A stretch of 45,215 nt of DNA from JAFARZ01 sp035651595 (GTDB taxonomy: Bacteria; Actinomycetota; Actinomycetes; Streptosporangiales; Streptosporangiaceae): assembly GCA_035651595.1 (NCBI GenBank), contig DASRFJ010000092.1, forward strand, positions 1 through 45,215. Reading direction: 5' to 3'. Every line of letters starts with the position of its first letter. The stretch's first letter is position 1. Below are positions 15,864 to 24,445 of the stretch, in pieces. A program made the position numbers and the translations under genes. Under the pieces are notes generated by a model, which was given only the letters and a program-made list of their open reading frames with translations, was not told the DNA's origin and ran no database searches.

Positions 15864-17155
15864 CTGACCTGCTGGAGCCGGAGGCTCCCCGGGAGCTCAA
15901 GGAGATGCGGGCCGGGATCACCGGCCGTAGCCCCGAGGAGCTGGATAAGGCGCGTGCGCTGCTGTTCGCGGAAATCCACGGCGAACGGCCGGCCAGGCCG
16001 GCCCGGCTGGCCCAGCCGCCCCGGTCGGCCCGGCCGCGGCGCTGGGTCCGCCCCGCCCTGGTCGCCGGGACCGCCGTGGCGGCGGCCGCCATCGTGGTGA
16101 GCCTGTTGCCGGGCGGTAAGGCGCAGCTGCCGGGCGGTAAGGCGCAGCGCACGTCCCAGCCGGCGGCGCTCACCGCGGCCTACGTCCTGGACCGCGCGGC
16201 GTCGGCCGCCGCCGCCACTGCCCAGCCGGTGCCACGCCCGGATCAGTACATCTACGTCACGTCGGTGACGATGTACGTCTCCTCCGAGCTGGGCAACGGC
16301 CCGGAAAAGTCCTGGCTGTACCGGACCCGTAGGCAGATCTGGCAATCCGCCGACGGGACGCGGACCGGACTGCTGCAGATCGTGCAGCAGCCGAACAAGA
16401 AGCTGCCATGGGGCCCGACCCCGCCAGCACTCAGCGGCAATCCGGTCGACTGGCTGACGCTGCCCCCGCTGGGCTGCCCGGGGGCGGCGCCGGTCCGCGG
16501 CACGTACACGTTCCTCGCTTCGCTGCCGACCGATCCCGCGCGGCTTCGCGACTGGCTTTACCGGCACCCGGACGGGCAGAACCCGGCCGACGCGCAAGCC
16601 TGGACCGACATCGGCGACATGCTGCGGGAAATGCTCGTGCCGCCGCGCCTGGCCGCCGCGCTGTTCCGGGTCGCCGCCACGATCCCCGGCGCCACCGTGG
16701 TGCAGGGCGCGGCCAACGCCATCGGGCAGACCGGCGTCGCGGTCTCCCGGTCCGGGTCGGAGCTCATCTTCGGCTCGCGGACGTATCAGCTGATCGGCGA
16801 GCGGTCGGTGCTCACCCGTCCGGTCGCGGGCATGGGTCCGGCCGGCACCGTGGTGGCGTCGACCGCCCAGCTCAAGGAGGCGGTCGTCAGCACGCTGCCC
16901 GACGTCCCGAAATCCCAGCAAGACAATGGCGGCCCCGGGCCGGACTGCCGTTTATCCAGGCTCCTGCCAACGTCATCACATATATGCGTGCGTTACCCCA
17001 GAAAACATGCAGCTGCTTCGGCAGATTGGCACAGAAGTCCATCAGTGGCTGTGCGCAGATTAAGGACCGCCGCCGTAACCATGACGGCGTGTCATGACGA
17101 AAGGAGCACTGCATGCGAACAACAAGGGTACGGAAGGCGCTCATCGGGGTCGTGA
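15860..17155 (+). CDS. CU044_5270 family membrane protein, C-terminal run-on
   Basis: Membrane protein paired with the upstream ECF sigma factor. It has a cytoplasmic N-terminus (~60 residues, Pro/Arg-rich before the helix), one transmembrane helix (PALVAGTAVAAAAIVVSLLP), and a large extracytoplasmic domain typical of the family (YIYVTSVTMYVSSELG, then ATIPGATVVQGAANAIGQTG, then GTVVASTAQLKEAVVST). The family fold ends near residue ~355 (nt ~16925). The remaining ~76 residues look like translated intergenic DNA: a TTA codon at 16952, AGA and AAA codons, lower GC, and overlap with the first 43 nt of the DUF2690 gene. I infer a lost stop or a frame error near 16920. Two copies of LPGGKAQ follow the membrane helix. 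Confidence 0.82.
   Translation: MTDLLEPEAPRELKEMRAGITGRSPEELDKARALLFAEIHGERPARPARLAQPPRSARPRRWVRPALVAGTAVAAAAIVVSLLPGGKAQLPGGKAQRTSQPAALTAAYVLDRAASAAAATAQPVPRPDQYIYVTSVTMYVSSELGNGPEKSWLYRTRRQIWQSADGTRTGLLQIVQQPNKKLPWGPTPPALSGNPVDWLTLPPLGCPGAAPVRGTYTFLASLPTDPARLRDWLYRHPDGQNPADAQAWTDIGDMLREMLVPPRLAAALFRVAATIPGATVVQGAANAIGQTGVAVSRSGSELIFGSRTYQLIGERSVLTRPVAGMGPAGTVVASTAQLKEAVVSTLPDVPKSQQDNGGPGPDCRLSRLLPTSSHICVRYPRKHAAASADWHRSPSVAVRRLRTAAVTMTACHDERSTACEQQGYGRRSSGS
16106..16147 (+). repeat. Tandem 21-bp duplication in CU044_5270 gene
   Basis: Two adjacent 21-bp units (16106-16126 and 16127-16147) differ only at the first base and encode Leu-Pro-Gly-Gly-Lys-Ala-Gln twice, just after the membrane helix. 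This looks like a recent slippage duplication lengthening the extracellular linker. Confidence 0.85.
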
Positions 17156-17604
17156 GTGCCGTGGCGCTGGCCGGCGGGGCACTTGCCGCCGGGGCGGCGC
17201 CGGCGTCGGCCGCGACGTGGCACGGATGCTACGGGTACGGCTGCATCGGCAAGTCTCCCCAGCGCGAGGGCTGCAGCGTCGATGCCACCACGGTCTACGC
17301 GGTGTCGGTCTACGACGGCCTGCGGCGGACGCACGTCACGCTGCGGCTGCGGTTCAGCCGCGGCTGCCAGTCGGAATGGGCGACGGTAACCGACAACGGC
17401 CGTCCCGACGGCGCCATTTTCTGGATCTATGACCGGGGCACCCACGCGCTCGAGGTCGCGACGACCCAGCGCGCGACGTTCGTCAGGCAATGGCAGACGA
17501 CCGCGATGGTCGGTGTCGCGAAGACAAAGGCACAGGCCTGCATCGAAGTGCGCGATCGGCATGGCTTCAGCAGGCCGCTATGCACCCCGTTTATCGGTCA
17601 TTAG
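17113..17604 (+). CDS. Secreted DUF2690-family protein
   Basis: 163-residue exported protein. A signal peptide (KALIGVVSAVALAGGALAAG, cleavage after ~ASA near residue 34) is followed by the DUF2690 pattern: WHGCYGYGCIGKSPQREGC, then DATTVYAVSVYDG, then VTLRLRFSRGCQSEWATV. Six cysteines in the mature chain probably form disulfides. The family is common in actinomycetes and of unknown function, also occurring as an exported domain behind membrane helices. AAAGGAG stands before the ATG at 17113. The upstream CU044_5270 frame overlaps its first 43 nt, which I regard as run-on. Confidence 0.85.
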   Translation: MRTTRVRKALIGVVSAVALAGGALAAGAAPASAATWHGCYGYGCIGKSPQREGCSVDATTVYAVSVYDGLRRTHVTLRLRFSRGCQSEWATVTDNGRPDGAIFWIYDRGTHALEVATTQRATFVRQWQTTAMVGVAKTKAQACIEVRDRHGFSRPLCTPFIGH

Positions 17605-17645
17605 ACCAAGCACCACTGTCGTTCTGAGAAATTCTGAGAATAAAG

Positions 17646-17674
17646 GCCCGGCGCGGCGGAAAGTCGCGCCGGGC
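17646..17674. terminator. Bidirectional hairpin terminator
   Basis: Perfect 10-bp stem GCCCGGCGCG / CGCGCCGGGC with a 9-base loop, between the convergent DUF2690 (stop 17604) and HD-protein (stop 17675) genes. It is followed on the + strand by TCAATT. Just before it are two direct copies of TTCTGAGAA (17622-17630, 17632-17640). Confidence 0.8.
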
Positions 17675-18295
17675 TCAATTGCCCCAGCGGGCGGTGGCCG
17701 CGGCCTGCTCCATGCTGGTCGCCGGCCCCGCGGCGCGTTCGCGCAACAGTTCGCCGGCGAGCGTGTAGCGGGGTGCCTTGGCCGGGTTGGCGCGCGCCTG
17801 GGCGACGATGGCGTCGACCAGCGAGGTCGTCATCTCCAGCCGCGGGTACGCGTCGTGGATCGCGGCCGCCTCGTCGTCGGTGACCGGGCCGCGGCCGAAG
17901 TCGGCGCCGACGCCGGCCCGCGTGAGGTAGGCCAGCGGCCCGCGGCGTTCCGCGATCCCGGGCGAGGTGTGCAGCGCGATCGCCTCCCAGATCAGCGAGC
18001 AATCGCCGTCCGGTACGCCGAGCGGTCCGAGGATCGCGACCGCGGTGTCGGCGCCGTCTACTTCGAAGCGCTGCGCGCCATTGCCCCGGACGGTCAGGCC
18101 GATATCGTGCAGCACGCAGGCTGCGAACAGCGCCCGCTCCCCGACGGCCAGCCCTTCGCGGCGCGCGAGCAGCCGCGCGAACAGATAGCTGCGGATGCTG
18201 TGGTTGGCGACCGGCGCCGGCTCCTCCGCCCGGACGATCTCCAGCACCGGACCGGTGATCGGATCGTCGGGCAGTCGCAACAACTCTGCGGTCAT
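17675..18295 (-). CDS. HD-domain metal-dependent hydrolase-like protein
   Basis: ~206-residue HD-superfamily protein. The metal-binding pattern is seen as NHSIRSYLFARLL, then the HD pair in CVLHDIGL, a later His in EAIALHTSPG and a downstream Asp-rich helix. Overall arrangement and length resemble cyanamide-hydratase-like HD proteins rather than long (p)ppGpp hydrolases; the substrate is unknown. ATG 18295 is used; a GTG two codons upstream is equally possible and neither has a clear ribosome binding site. The next gene on the other side diverges, with 110 bp between starts. Confidence 0.85.
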   Translation of the reverse strand: MTAELLRLPDDPITGPVLEIVRAEEPAPVANHSIRSYLFARLLARREGLAVGERALFAACVLHDIGLTVRGNGAQRFEVDGADTAVAILGPLGVPDGDCSLIWEAIALHTSPGIAERRGPLAYLTRAGVGADFGRGPVTDDEAAAIHDAYPRLEMTTSLVDAIVAQARANPAKAPRYTLAGELLRERAAGPATSMEQAAATARWGN

Positions 18296-18405
18296 GACCA
18301 CGATCGTGCCGGATCGGCAAGGTCGGCCACCAGAGACGGAAATGTCGCGGTTCCCACCATTTCTGCCACGCGCCGCGCGATCCGGGCTCTGGCAGGATTC
18401 CAGAT

Positions 18406-19008
18406 ATGAGTCATCAGGCCGCGCCGCCGGACATGATCTACATCATCCGGCACGGCGAGAAGCCCGAGGCGCCGCCGCACAAGCGGCCGGCGCACACCCA
18501 CCGTGGCGTCGATTTCCACGGCAACCAGAACGAGCACTCGCTGCTGCCGCGGGGCTGGCAGCGTTCGGGGGCGCTGGCGGCGCTCTTCGACCCGTCCCGC
18601 GGTCCGCTGCGGGGTGATTTGCGCGTGCCCACGATGCTGATCTCGCCCTCGTACGGCGATGAGACCAGCACCGCCCTGCACCGAACCCACCAGACGATCC
18701 GGGGCGTTTCGGACCGGCTCGGGATCCCGATCGCCGCCGACTTCGCCAAGGGCGAGGAGCCGGAGCTTGCGGCCGCGCTGGCGAAAAGCGGCCCGGGAGC
18801 GGTGCTGATCTGCTGGGAGCACGCCCACATCCCGGTGCTAGCGGCCGCGCTGCCGCTGGTCCGCGGCACCGTCATCCCGACGACGTGGCCCGCCGACCGC
18901 TTCGACATCATCTGGACGTTCACGCTCGTCGCCGGCGACGAGTACGCCTTCAGCCAGACCCCCCAGCTGCTCCTGGCCGGCGACACGGCAGCCGTCATCG
19001 ATGCCTAG
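18406..19008 (+). CDS. Histidine phosphatase superfamily protein
   Basis: 200-residue member of the histidine phosphatase (phosphoglycerate-mutase-like) superfamily. The catalytic motif is YIIRHGEKP at residues ~12-20, the second conserved His region is LICWEHAHIPVLAAALPLV, and an intermediate LISPSYGDETSTALHRTHQT matches the usual Ser-Pro...Gln-Thr segment. No signal peptide is seen. The substrate cannot be told. The gene diverges from the HD-protein gene, and its last 14 nt overlap the convergent histidine kinase gene. Confidence 0.88.
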   Translation: MSHQAAPPDMIYIIRHGEKPEAPPHKRPAHTHRGVDFHGNQNEHSLLPRGWQRSGALAALFDPSRGPLRGDLRVPTMLISPSYGDETSTALHRTHQTIRGVSDRLGIPIAADFAKGEEPELAAALAKSGPGAVLICWEHAHIPVLAAALPLVRGTVIPTTWPADRFDIIWTFTLVAGDEYAFSQTPQLLLAGDTAAVIDA

Positions 19009-20452
19009 CCTGTCTGTGTGTCATGTCCCTGATCATCTCCTGGCTCCGGCGATTATCCCGAACGGCCGGTGGTTCCCGGTCCGCGCACAGTGTCACGACC
19101 GCACGGGTGCCGCCCCACTCGGCCTCGGTGAGCACGACCGTGGCGCCGTGCGCGGCCGCGATCTCCCGGACGATGGCCAGCCCGAGACCGGCCGAACCGC
19201 TGGCCCGCTCGCGGCTGGCGTCCAGCCGGACGAACCGGCCGAACACCCGCTCCCGTTCGGCCGCCGGGATGCCGGGGCCGTCGTCGGCGACCTCCACGAC
19301 GGTGCCGTCCGGCCCGGTGACGGCGGTGATCCGCACCCGATGGCTGGCGTACCGGACCGCGTTGTCCAGCAGGTTGCGGAAAAGCCGGTACAGGTCCTCG
19401 GGGTTACCGGTGGTCGCCGTCCCCGGGGGAACGGACAGCTCGATGGCGAGGCCCGGGGCCGCGGCGGCGGCGCGGAGATCGGTCAGCAGCGCGGTCAGGT
19501 CCACCGGCTCGCGGCGCGCGGCGACCTGCCGCGCGTCGGCCTTGGCCAGCACGAGCAGCTCCGCGATGAGCTGTTCCAGTCGCTCGGACTGGCGGGTGGC
19601 CCGGCGCGCGATCTCCGGCCAGGACGCGCGGTCTGGGTGGGACAGCCCCACTTCCAGCCCGGTGCGGATGGCGGTCAGCGGGCTGCGCAGCTCGTGTGAG
19701 GCGTCGGCCACGAAGCGGCGCTGCCGGGCCGCGGCGTCCTCCAGCCGGGCCAGCATGTCGTTCATCGTGCTGGCCAGGCGGCCGATCTCGTCGTGGGTGC
19801 CCGGCTCGGGCACGCGCTGGGTCAGGTCGGCGCTGGTGATCGCCGTGACGGCGGCGCGGATCCGCTCGACCGGCCGCAGCGCGCGCCCCGTCACCAGCCA
19901 CACGGTGGCGCAGGCGAGTATCAGCAGGGCCGGCACGCCGATGATCAGCAGCCGGGCGAACGTCTGGTCGACTTGGCTGACCAGGTAGGTACGGGTCGTG
20001 GCGATGATGGCGACCGGACGGCCGCCAGCCATGACGTGCTCGCCGTAGACGGACAGGTCGCTGGGCAGGACGCGGTTCGCGGCGCGCTGCCGGACCGGCT
20101 CGGCCGTGCCCGGCGCGAGCGTGTACAGCGCGGGCAGCCCGGCCAGGTTCCGTGAGGCCGCCAGCACCGTGCCGTCCGGCGCCAGGACCTGCGCCTGGGC
20201 GGCCGGGTCGAGCGCCGAAGCGGTTAGCGTCCCGTGGAAGTTGCCGTCGGTCGCGGACTGCTCGATCTGGGTGACGTACGTGCGCAACTGGCCCTGTATC
20301 GTCTCGTCGGCAGAATTCAGCTGCAACCGGTACATCACGGCCAGGCCCAGCACCACCGCGGCGGTGAGCGCGAGGCCGGCCACCGCGGTCACCCGGGCGC
20401 GCACCGTACCGGGACCCGCGCGCCGCATCAGGCGCCACCAGCCCGCGGTCAT
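18995..20452 (-). CDS. Sensor histidine kinase
   Basis: 485-residue membrane kinase. TM1 is ~residues 20-42, an extracytoplasmic sensor spans ~43-165, TM2 is ~168-188, then HAMP (~190-240). HisKA carries the phospho-accepting His253 in FVADASHELRSPLTAI. The ATPase domain has the N box FRNLLDNAVRY, G1 EVADDGPGIP and G2 GSAGLGLAIVREIAAAHG. Its ATG overlaps the stop of the response-regulator gene (ATGA), so the pair is translationally coupled. The stimulus is unknown; the architecture is of the CutS/TcrY type. Its 3' end overlaps the convergent phosphatase gene by 14 nt. Confidence 0.95.
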   Translation of the reverse strand: MTAGWWRLMRRAGPGTVRARVTAVAGLALTAAVVLGLAVMYRLQLNSADETIQGQLRTYVTQIEQSATDGNFHGTLTASALDPAAQAQVLAPDGTVLAASRNLAGLPALYTLAPGTAEPVRQRAANRVLPSDLSVYGEHVMAGGRPVAIIATTRTYLVSQVDQTFARLLIIGVPALLILACATVWLVTGRALRPVERIRAAVTAITSADLTQRVPEPGTHDEIGRLASTMNDMLARLEDAAARQRRFVADASHELRSPLTAIRTGLEVGLSHPDRASWPEIARRATRQSERLEQLIAELLVLAKADARQVAARREPVDLTALLTDLRAAAAAPGLAIELSVPPGTATTGNPEDLYRLFRNLLDNAVRYASHRVRITAVTGPDGTVVEVADDGPGIPAAERERVFGRFVRLDASRERASGSAGLGLAIVREIAAAHGATVVLTEAEWGGTRAVVTLCADREPPAVRDNRRSQEMIRDMTHRQARHR

Positions 20453-21114
20453 GACCGGTCCCGGATGACGTAGCCCTCGCCGCGCACCGTCTCGATCACC
20501 GGGGGCGTCCCGAGCTTGCGGCGCAGCCGGTGCATGAGAACCTCGGCGACGGCAAGCTCGCCGTCGAAGTTGACGTCCCAGCAGTGCTCCAGCAGCTCGG
20601 TCTTGGGCACCACATGTCCCTTACGCCGCAGCAGGTACTCGAGCACCGCAGCTTCACGGCTGGTCAGGTCCACCGGGGTGCCGTCTCTGCTGGCGGTGCG
20701 GCTGGCCGGATCGAGCGTCAGTCCCGCCGCGGACAGAATGGGCGGCCGGGCGCCGAGCGCGCGCCGGGTCAGCGAGCGCAGGTGCGCGAGCAGGACCGGG
20801 TAGGAGAACGGCTTGAGCAGGTAGTCATCGGCCCCGCTGTCCAGGCCTTCGGCGTGATCGAGGTCGTCGTCCATCGCGGTGAGCATCAGCACCGGGGTCC
20901 ACCGGCCCGCCTCGCGCAGCCGCCGGGCCACCTGGTAGCCGTCCAGGCCGGGCAGCATCACATCCAGGACGATGACGTCGTATGCGTGCTCGGTCGCCTT
21001 CCACAGGCCGTCGACGCCGTTGTCCGACACGTCGACGACGTAGCCTTCGGCCGCCAGGCCCCAGGCCAGCGCCTCGGCGGTGTCCCGCTCGTCCTCGACA
21101 AGCAGCACGCGCAT
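20449..21114 (-). CDS. OmpR/PhoB-family response regulator
   Basis: 221-residue transcriptional regulator. The receiver domain has the acidic pair at residues 7-8 (VEDER), phospho-acceptor Asp51 in VIVLDVMLPGLDG, Thr79 and Lys101 (LLKPF). The C-terminal winged helix reads VDLTSREAAVLEYLLRRKGH and ends ETVRGEGYVIRD. It is the cognate partner of the overlapping histidine kinase and follows a small membrane ORF by 6 nt. The likely promoter is in the gap 21292-21398 shared with the divergent kinase-like gene. Confidence 0.95.
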   Translation of the reverse strand: MRVLLVEDERDTAEALAWGLAAEGYVVDVSDNGVDGLWKATEHAYDVIVLDVMLPGLDGYQVARRLREAGRWTPVLMLTAMDDDLDHAEGLDSGADDYLLKPFSYPVLLAHLRSLTRRALGARPPILSAAGLTLDPASRTASRDGTPVDLTSREAAVLEYLLRRKGHVVPKTELLEHCWDVNFDGELAVAEVLMHRLRRKLGTPPVIETVRGEGYVIRDRS

Positions 21115-21120
21115 GATCCA

Positions 21121-21291
21121 TCATCCCTCGTCTTGCGGGTCGTGCCGCTGCGCCGGCTGCCCGGCGGGCAGCATGTCCCAGGGCAATTCAACGCCCTCGC
21201 CGGCGAGGACGACAAAGACGGCACATGCGACCACGGCGGCCGCGAGTGCGGCCAGCAGCGCGTAGCGGGCCAGTTTTCGCAGCATGGTCAT
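21121..21291 (-). CDS. Small membrane protein upstream of the two-component genes
   Basis: 56-residue reading frame not previously delimited: MTMLRKLARYALLAAL, a single hydrophobic helix through about residue 30, then a short exported or polar tail with VELPWDMLPAG. It ends 6 nt before the response-regulator start on the same strand. No convincing ribosome binding site precedes either ATG (21291 or 21285), so a leaderless message is possible. Small membrane proteins at the head of two-component operons often modulate the kinase; that is only an inference here. Confidence 0.45.
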   Translation of the reverse strand: MTMLRKLARYALLAALAAAVVACAVFVVLAGEGVELPWDMLPAGQPAQRHDPQDEG

Positions 21292-21398
21292 GACGCAAAG
21301 GTACGAAGCGGCACCTTTCCGCCCGCTTACAGTGCGGTCCGCGGGACAAGGGATACTGGACGCTCAGGATCCGCGGAGCTGGAGGTGTTGCCGTCGCC

Positions 21399-22055
21399 AT
21401 GGTGCGGCTGATCATGCTGTCCCCGCCTGGCGGCGGGAAGGGCACGCACGGCAGGTGGCTGACTCAGCAGACCGGCGCCGCGCACGTTTCCTCGGGAGAT
21501 TTGCTGCGCGCGGAGATCGCGCGCGGGTCCGACCTCGGGCGCCAGGTCGCCGCGTACACCGCGCGTGGCGACCTCGTCCCGGACGAGCTGATCTTGAGCA
21601 TCCTCATGCCCGTGGTGGTCGCCGCGGCCCGTGAGACGGGCGGCTATGTGCTTGACGGATTCCCGCGCACGCTGCCGCAGGCGAAGCGCGCCGCGGAACT
21701 CGGTGTCGAACTGGGGCTCACCAGCGACGCCGCGATCTACCTGACCGCACCGGAGGACGAGCTGGTCGCCCGGCTCCTCGACCGGGCCGAGCGCGATGGC
21801 CGCGCCGATGACACGCTCGGCGTGATCCGGCACCGGCTCGCCGTCTTCGCCAGGGAAACCGCGCCGCTGGTCGAGTACTACCGGGATCGCGGCATCCTGG
21901 TCGAGCTGAGTACGGACCGGCCAGAGGCAGAGGTTCGCGCGGACCTGCGGGACTGGCTCGAGGCCCGCGGGCTGATGCTGCCCGTCGACCGGTTACCTGG
22001 CCACCGCTCCTGCATGCCGACCAGCACCGGGGTGGCGATGAAGATCGAGGAGTAG
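21399..22055 (+). CDS. Adenylate-kinase-like nucleoside monophosphate kinase
   Basis: 218-residue P-loop kinase. Motifs: LSPPGGGKGTHG (canonical is GxPGxGKGTQ), the NMP-binding segment SSGDLLRAEIARGSDLG, GYVLDGFPRTLPQA, and DDTLGVIRHRLAVF. It lacks a long zinc-type LID, so it is a short-form enzyme. The housekeeping adk normally sits in the ribosomal-protein region, so this is probably a paralogue. The usual fold ends near LRDWLEARGL; the last ~27 residues are antisense to the end of the convergent SecDF gene (178-bp overlap). GGAGG lies 14 bases before the ATG, a poor spacing. Confidence 0.85.
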   Translation: MVRLIMLSPPGGGKGTHGRWLTQQTGAAHVSSGDLLRAEIARGSDLGRQVAAYTARGDLVPDELILSILMPVVVAAARETGGYVLDGFPRTLPQAKRAAELGVELGLTSDAAIYLTAPEDELVARLLDRAERDGRADDTLGVIRHRLAVFARETAPLVEYYRDRGILVELSTDRPEAEVRADLRDWLEARGLMLPVDRLPGHRSCMPTSTGVAMKIEE

Positions 22056-24445
22056 GCGCCGGACAGCATGCCGACGAACAGCACCAGCGACAGGTCGTTC
22101 AGCGGCCCGGCGCCCAGCAGGATGGACCCGACGAACAGGATCGAGGCGACCGGGACCAGCGCGGTCAGCGAGGTGTTGAGCGAGCGGACCAGGGTCTGGT
22201 TCAGCGCCAGGTTCGCCGCCTGGCCATAGCTACTTCGCGGGCCGGCGGTATTCTCGCGGACCTTGTCGAACACCACCACGGTGTCGTACAGGGAATAGCC
22301 GAGGATCGTCAGCAGGCCGATCACCGTTGCCGGGCTCACCTGGAAGCCGACGAGCGCGTACACCCCGACCGTGATCATGATGTCGTGCAGCAGCGCGACC
22401 AACGCCGCCATCGCCATCTTCCGCTCGAACGCGACCGACAGGTACAGCACGACCACGATCAGGAAGATGATCAGCGCCTCGGCCGCCTTCGACGTGACGT
22501 TGCCGCCCCAGGTCGGTCCCACCAGCTGCGGGCTGATGCTGCCGAGCGGGATCCCGAGGACATGGTGCAGCGCGTTCTCCACCGCACCCGCCTGTGCGGT
22601 GGTCAGCGGCTGCGTCTGGACCTGCCAGGTATGGTGCAGGCCGAGCTGCTGGATCGTGGACTGACCGACGCCCGCGGAGTTCATCGCCCGGGAGATCTGG
22701 CCGCTGGTGGCGGCCGGCGCCGGGAACTGGAACAGGGCGCCGCCCCGGAACTCGACGCTGAAGTTCAGCCTGCGCACCAGCAACCCGATCAGGCCGATCA
22801 CCAGCATCACGCCGGAGGCCGCGTACCAGATCCGCCGTCGGCCGATGAAGTTCACGCTGAACTCGCCACGGTAGAGCCGGCCGCCGAGCTGACCGAAGCG
22901 TGACGTCGCGCGGCGGGCCAGGCGGCTGACCGAGAACCTGGTCCCGGCCAGCAGCGTCATCATCGGCTTGGTGAACAAGAACACCACGGCCACGTCGATC
23001 AGCGTGGTCAGGCCGAGCGTGTAGGCGAAGCCCTGGACGTCGCTGACGGCGAAGTGGAAGAGCAGGATCGCCGCGAGGAACGAGACCGTGTCGGACACCA
23101 GGATCGTCCGGCGGGCGCGTTTCCAGCCGCTCTCCACCGCCGGGCGCAGCCGTTCGCCCTCACGCACCTCGTCGCGCAGGCGTTCGAAGAAGACGATGAA
23201 CGAGTCGGCCGTTATGCCGATCGCCACCACCAGGCCGGCGATCCCGGACAGCTCCAGGTTGAAGCGCTGATAGTCGCTCAGCAGCACCACCGCCAGATAG
23301 GACAGCAGGGCGGCGATTACCAGGCCGCCGACCGCGACCAGGCCGAGGCCCCGGTAGTACGCGAACATGTAGGCCACGATGAGCAGCAGCCCGAGCACGC
23401 CGGAGATCAGCCCCGCGTCCAGTGCGGCGCGGCCGAGTTGCGCCGAGATGGACGTGGCGTACAGCTGTTTGAACGACAGGGGCAGCGCGCCGTACTTGAG
23501 CTGGTTCGCGAGCTGTGTTGCCTGCTGCTGGGTAAAGGGATTGCTGCTGGGGCCGGTGATCTCGACCTGACCGGAGGGAATCACGGTGTTGGTCTGCGGT
23601 GCGGACACCACGTTCCCATCCAGGACCATCGCGGTCTGGTCGAGTACGGCGTCGTCTTCGTTGGTGCCGGCGTTCGGGTAGTAGTCGTTGTACTGCGTGG
23701 TGGTGAGGGTGCCGAACGCTTGCGAGCCCGCGCCGTCCAGCGTCATCTCCACTGCCCACTGCGTGGAGTTCGGCAGCAGCACGGCGTTCACCGCGGTCAC
23801 GTCGGTGCCCTTGAACACCGCCTTGTCCAGGACGTACTTGTTGCCGGCGGCGTCGCACGACACGATCTGGCTGCCGGTGTCGTCCCACTGCGCCCGTTGC
23901 TGGGTGTACCCGACCGTGGCCTGCCAGGCGGAGTCGACGGTGCCGTTCTTGCCCGGTGTGCAGACGAGCCTGCGGAACAGCTTCATCGTGGCCGCGTCGA
24001 CCCGGCTGGCGTCCCCGGCTGGGGTCTTGGCGTGACCCGGCTGGTACAGCAAGACCTGCCGGAACCTCATCTGGGCGGTGGAGCTCACGAGCGCGATCGC
24101 CTGTTGCGAGCCCACGCCGGGCAGGGACACGTTGATCAGGCTGGTGCCCTGCTGCTGCACCTGGTCGCCCGAGATGCCGGCCCCGTCGACCCGGGACTGC
24201 AGGATCGACCTGGCCTGGCTCATCTCCGCGGCCAGCGGCGGCTGCCCGTTCGGCGTCTGCGCCTGGAGCACGACCTGGGTACCGCTGGACAAGTCGAGCC
24301 CGAGGCCGACCCGGAACTGCCGATGCCACGCGTCCGGCCGGAACGTGTCCTTGCCGGTGACCGCGACCAGCATGATGAGGATGATCACCGTCAGCACGGC
24401 CAGTGCCCGCCACGGCCGCGAGCCGCGTCTGTCCGCGGGCGCCAC
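21878..24445 (-). CDS. secDF: Fused SecD-SecF protein-export membrane protein
   Basis: 855-residue SecDF fusion, an RND-type accessory of the Sec translocon using proton motive force to pull exported chains. The SecD half has TM1, a large P1 domain (~50-330), and the signature FVVAIGITADSF-like ATGITADSFIVFFERLRDEV region. The SecF half starts near 540 with FSVEFRGGALFQFP and ends with YSLYDTVVVFDKVRENT. The canonical GLDLRGG is changed to GLDLSSG. A yajC/secD/secF operon is absent, so this is the stand-alone fused paralogue also seen in some actinomycetes. The fold should end near VGMQERWPG; ~35 further Ser/Arg-rich residues are antisense to the kinase gene. GTG start at 24445. Confidence 0.92.
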   Translation of the reverse strand: MAPADRRGSRPWRALAVLTVIILIMLVAVTGKDTFRPDAWHRQFRVGLGLDLSSGTQVVLQAQTPNGQPPLAAEMSQARSILQSRVDGAGISGDQVQQQGTSLINVSLPGVGSQQAIALVSSTAQMRFRQVLLYQPGHAKTPAGDASRVDAATMKLFRRLVCTPGKNGTVDSAWQATVGYTQQRAQWDDTGSQIVSCDAAGNKYVLDKAVFKGTDVTAVNAVLLPNSTQWAVEMTLDGAGSQAFGTLTTTQYNDYYPNAGTNEDDAVLDQTAMVLDGNVVSAPQTNTVIPSGQVEITGPSSNPFTQQQATQLANQLKYGALPLSFKQLYATSISAQLGRAALDAGLISGVLGLLLIVAYMFAYYRGLGLVAVGGLVIAALLSYLAVVLLSDYQRFNLELSGIAGLVVAIGITADSFIVFFERLRDEVREGERLRPAVESGWKRARRTILVSDTVSFLAAILLFHFAVSDVQGFAYTLGLTTLIDVAVVFLFTKPMMTLLAGTRFSVSRLARRATSRFGQLGGRLYRGEFSVNFIGRRRIWYAASGVMLVIGLIGLLVRRLNFSVEFRGGALFQFPAPAATSGQISRAMNSAGVGQSTIQQLGLHHTWQVQTQPLTTAQAGAVENALHHVLGIPLGSISPQLVGPTWGGNVTSKAAEALIIFLIVVVLYLSVAFERKMAMAALVALLHDIMITVGVYALVGFQVSPATVIGLLTILGYSLYDTVVVFDKVRENTAGPRSSYGQAANLALNQTLVRSLNTSLTALVPVASILFVGSILLGAGPLNDLSLVLFVGMLSGAYSSIFIATPVLVGMQERWPGNRSTGSISPRASSQSRRSARTSASGRSVLSSTRMPRSR

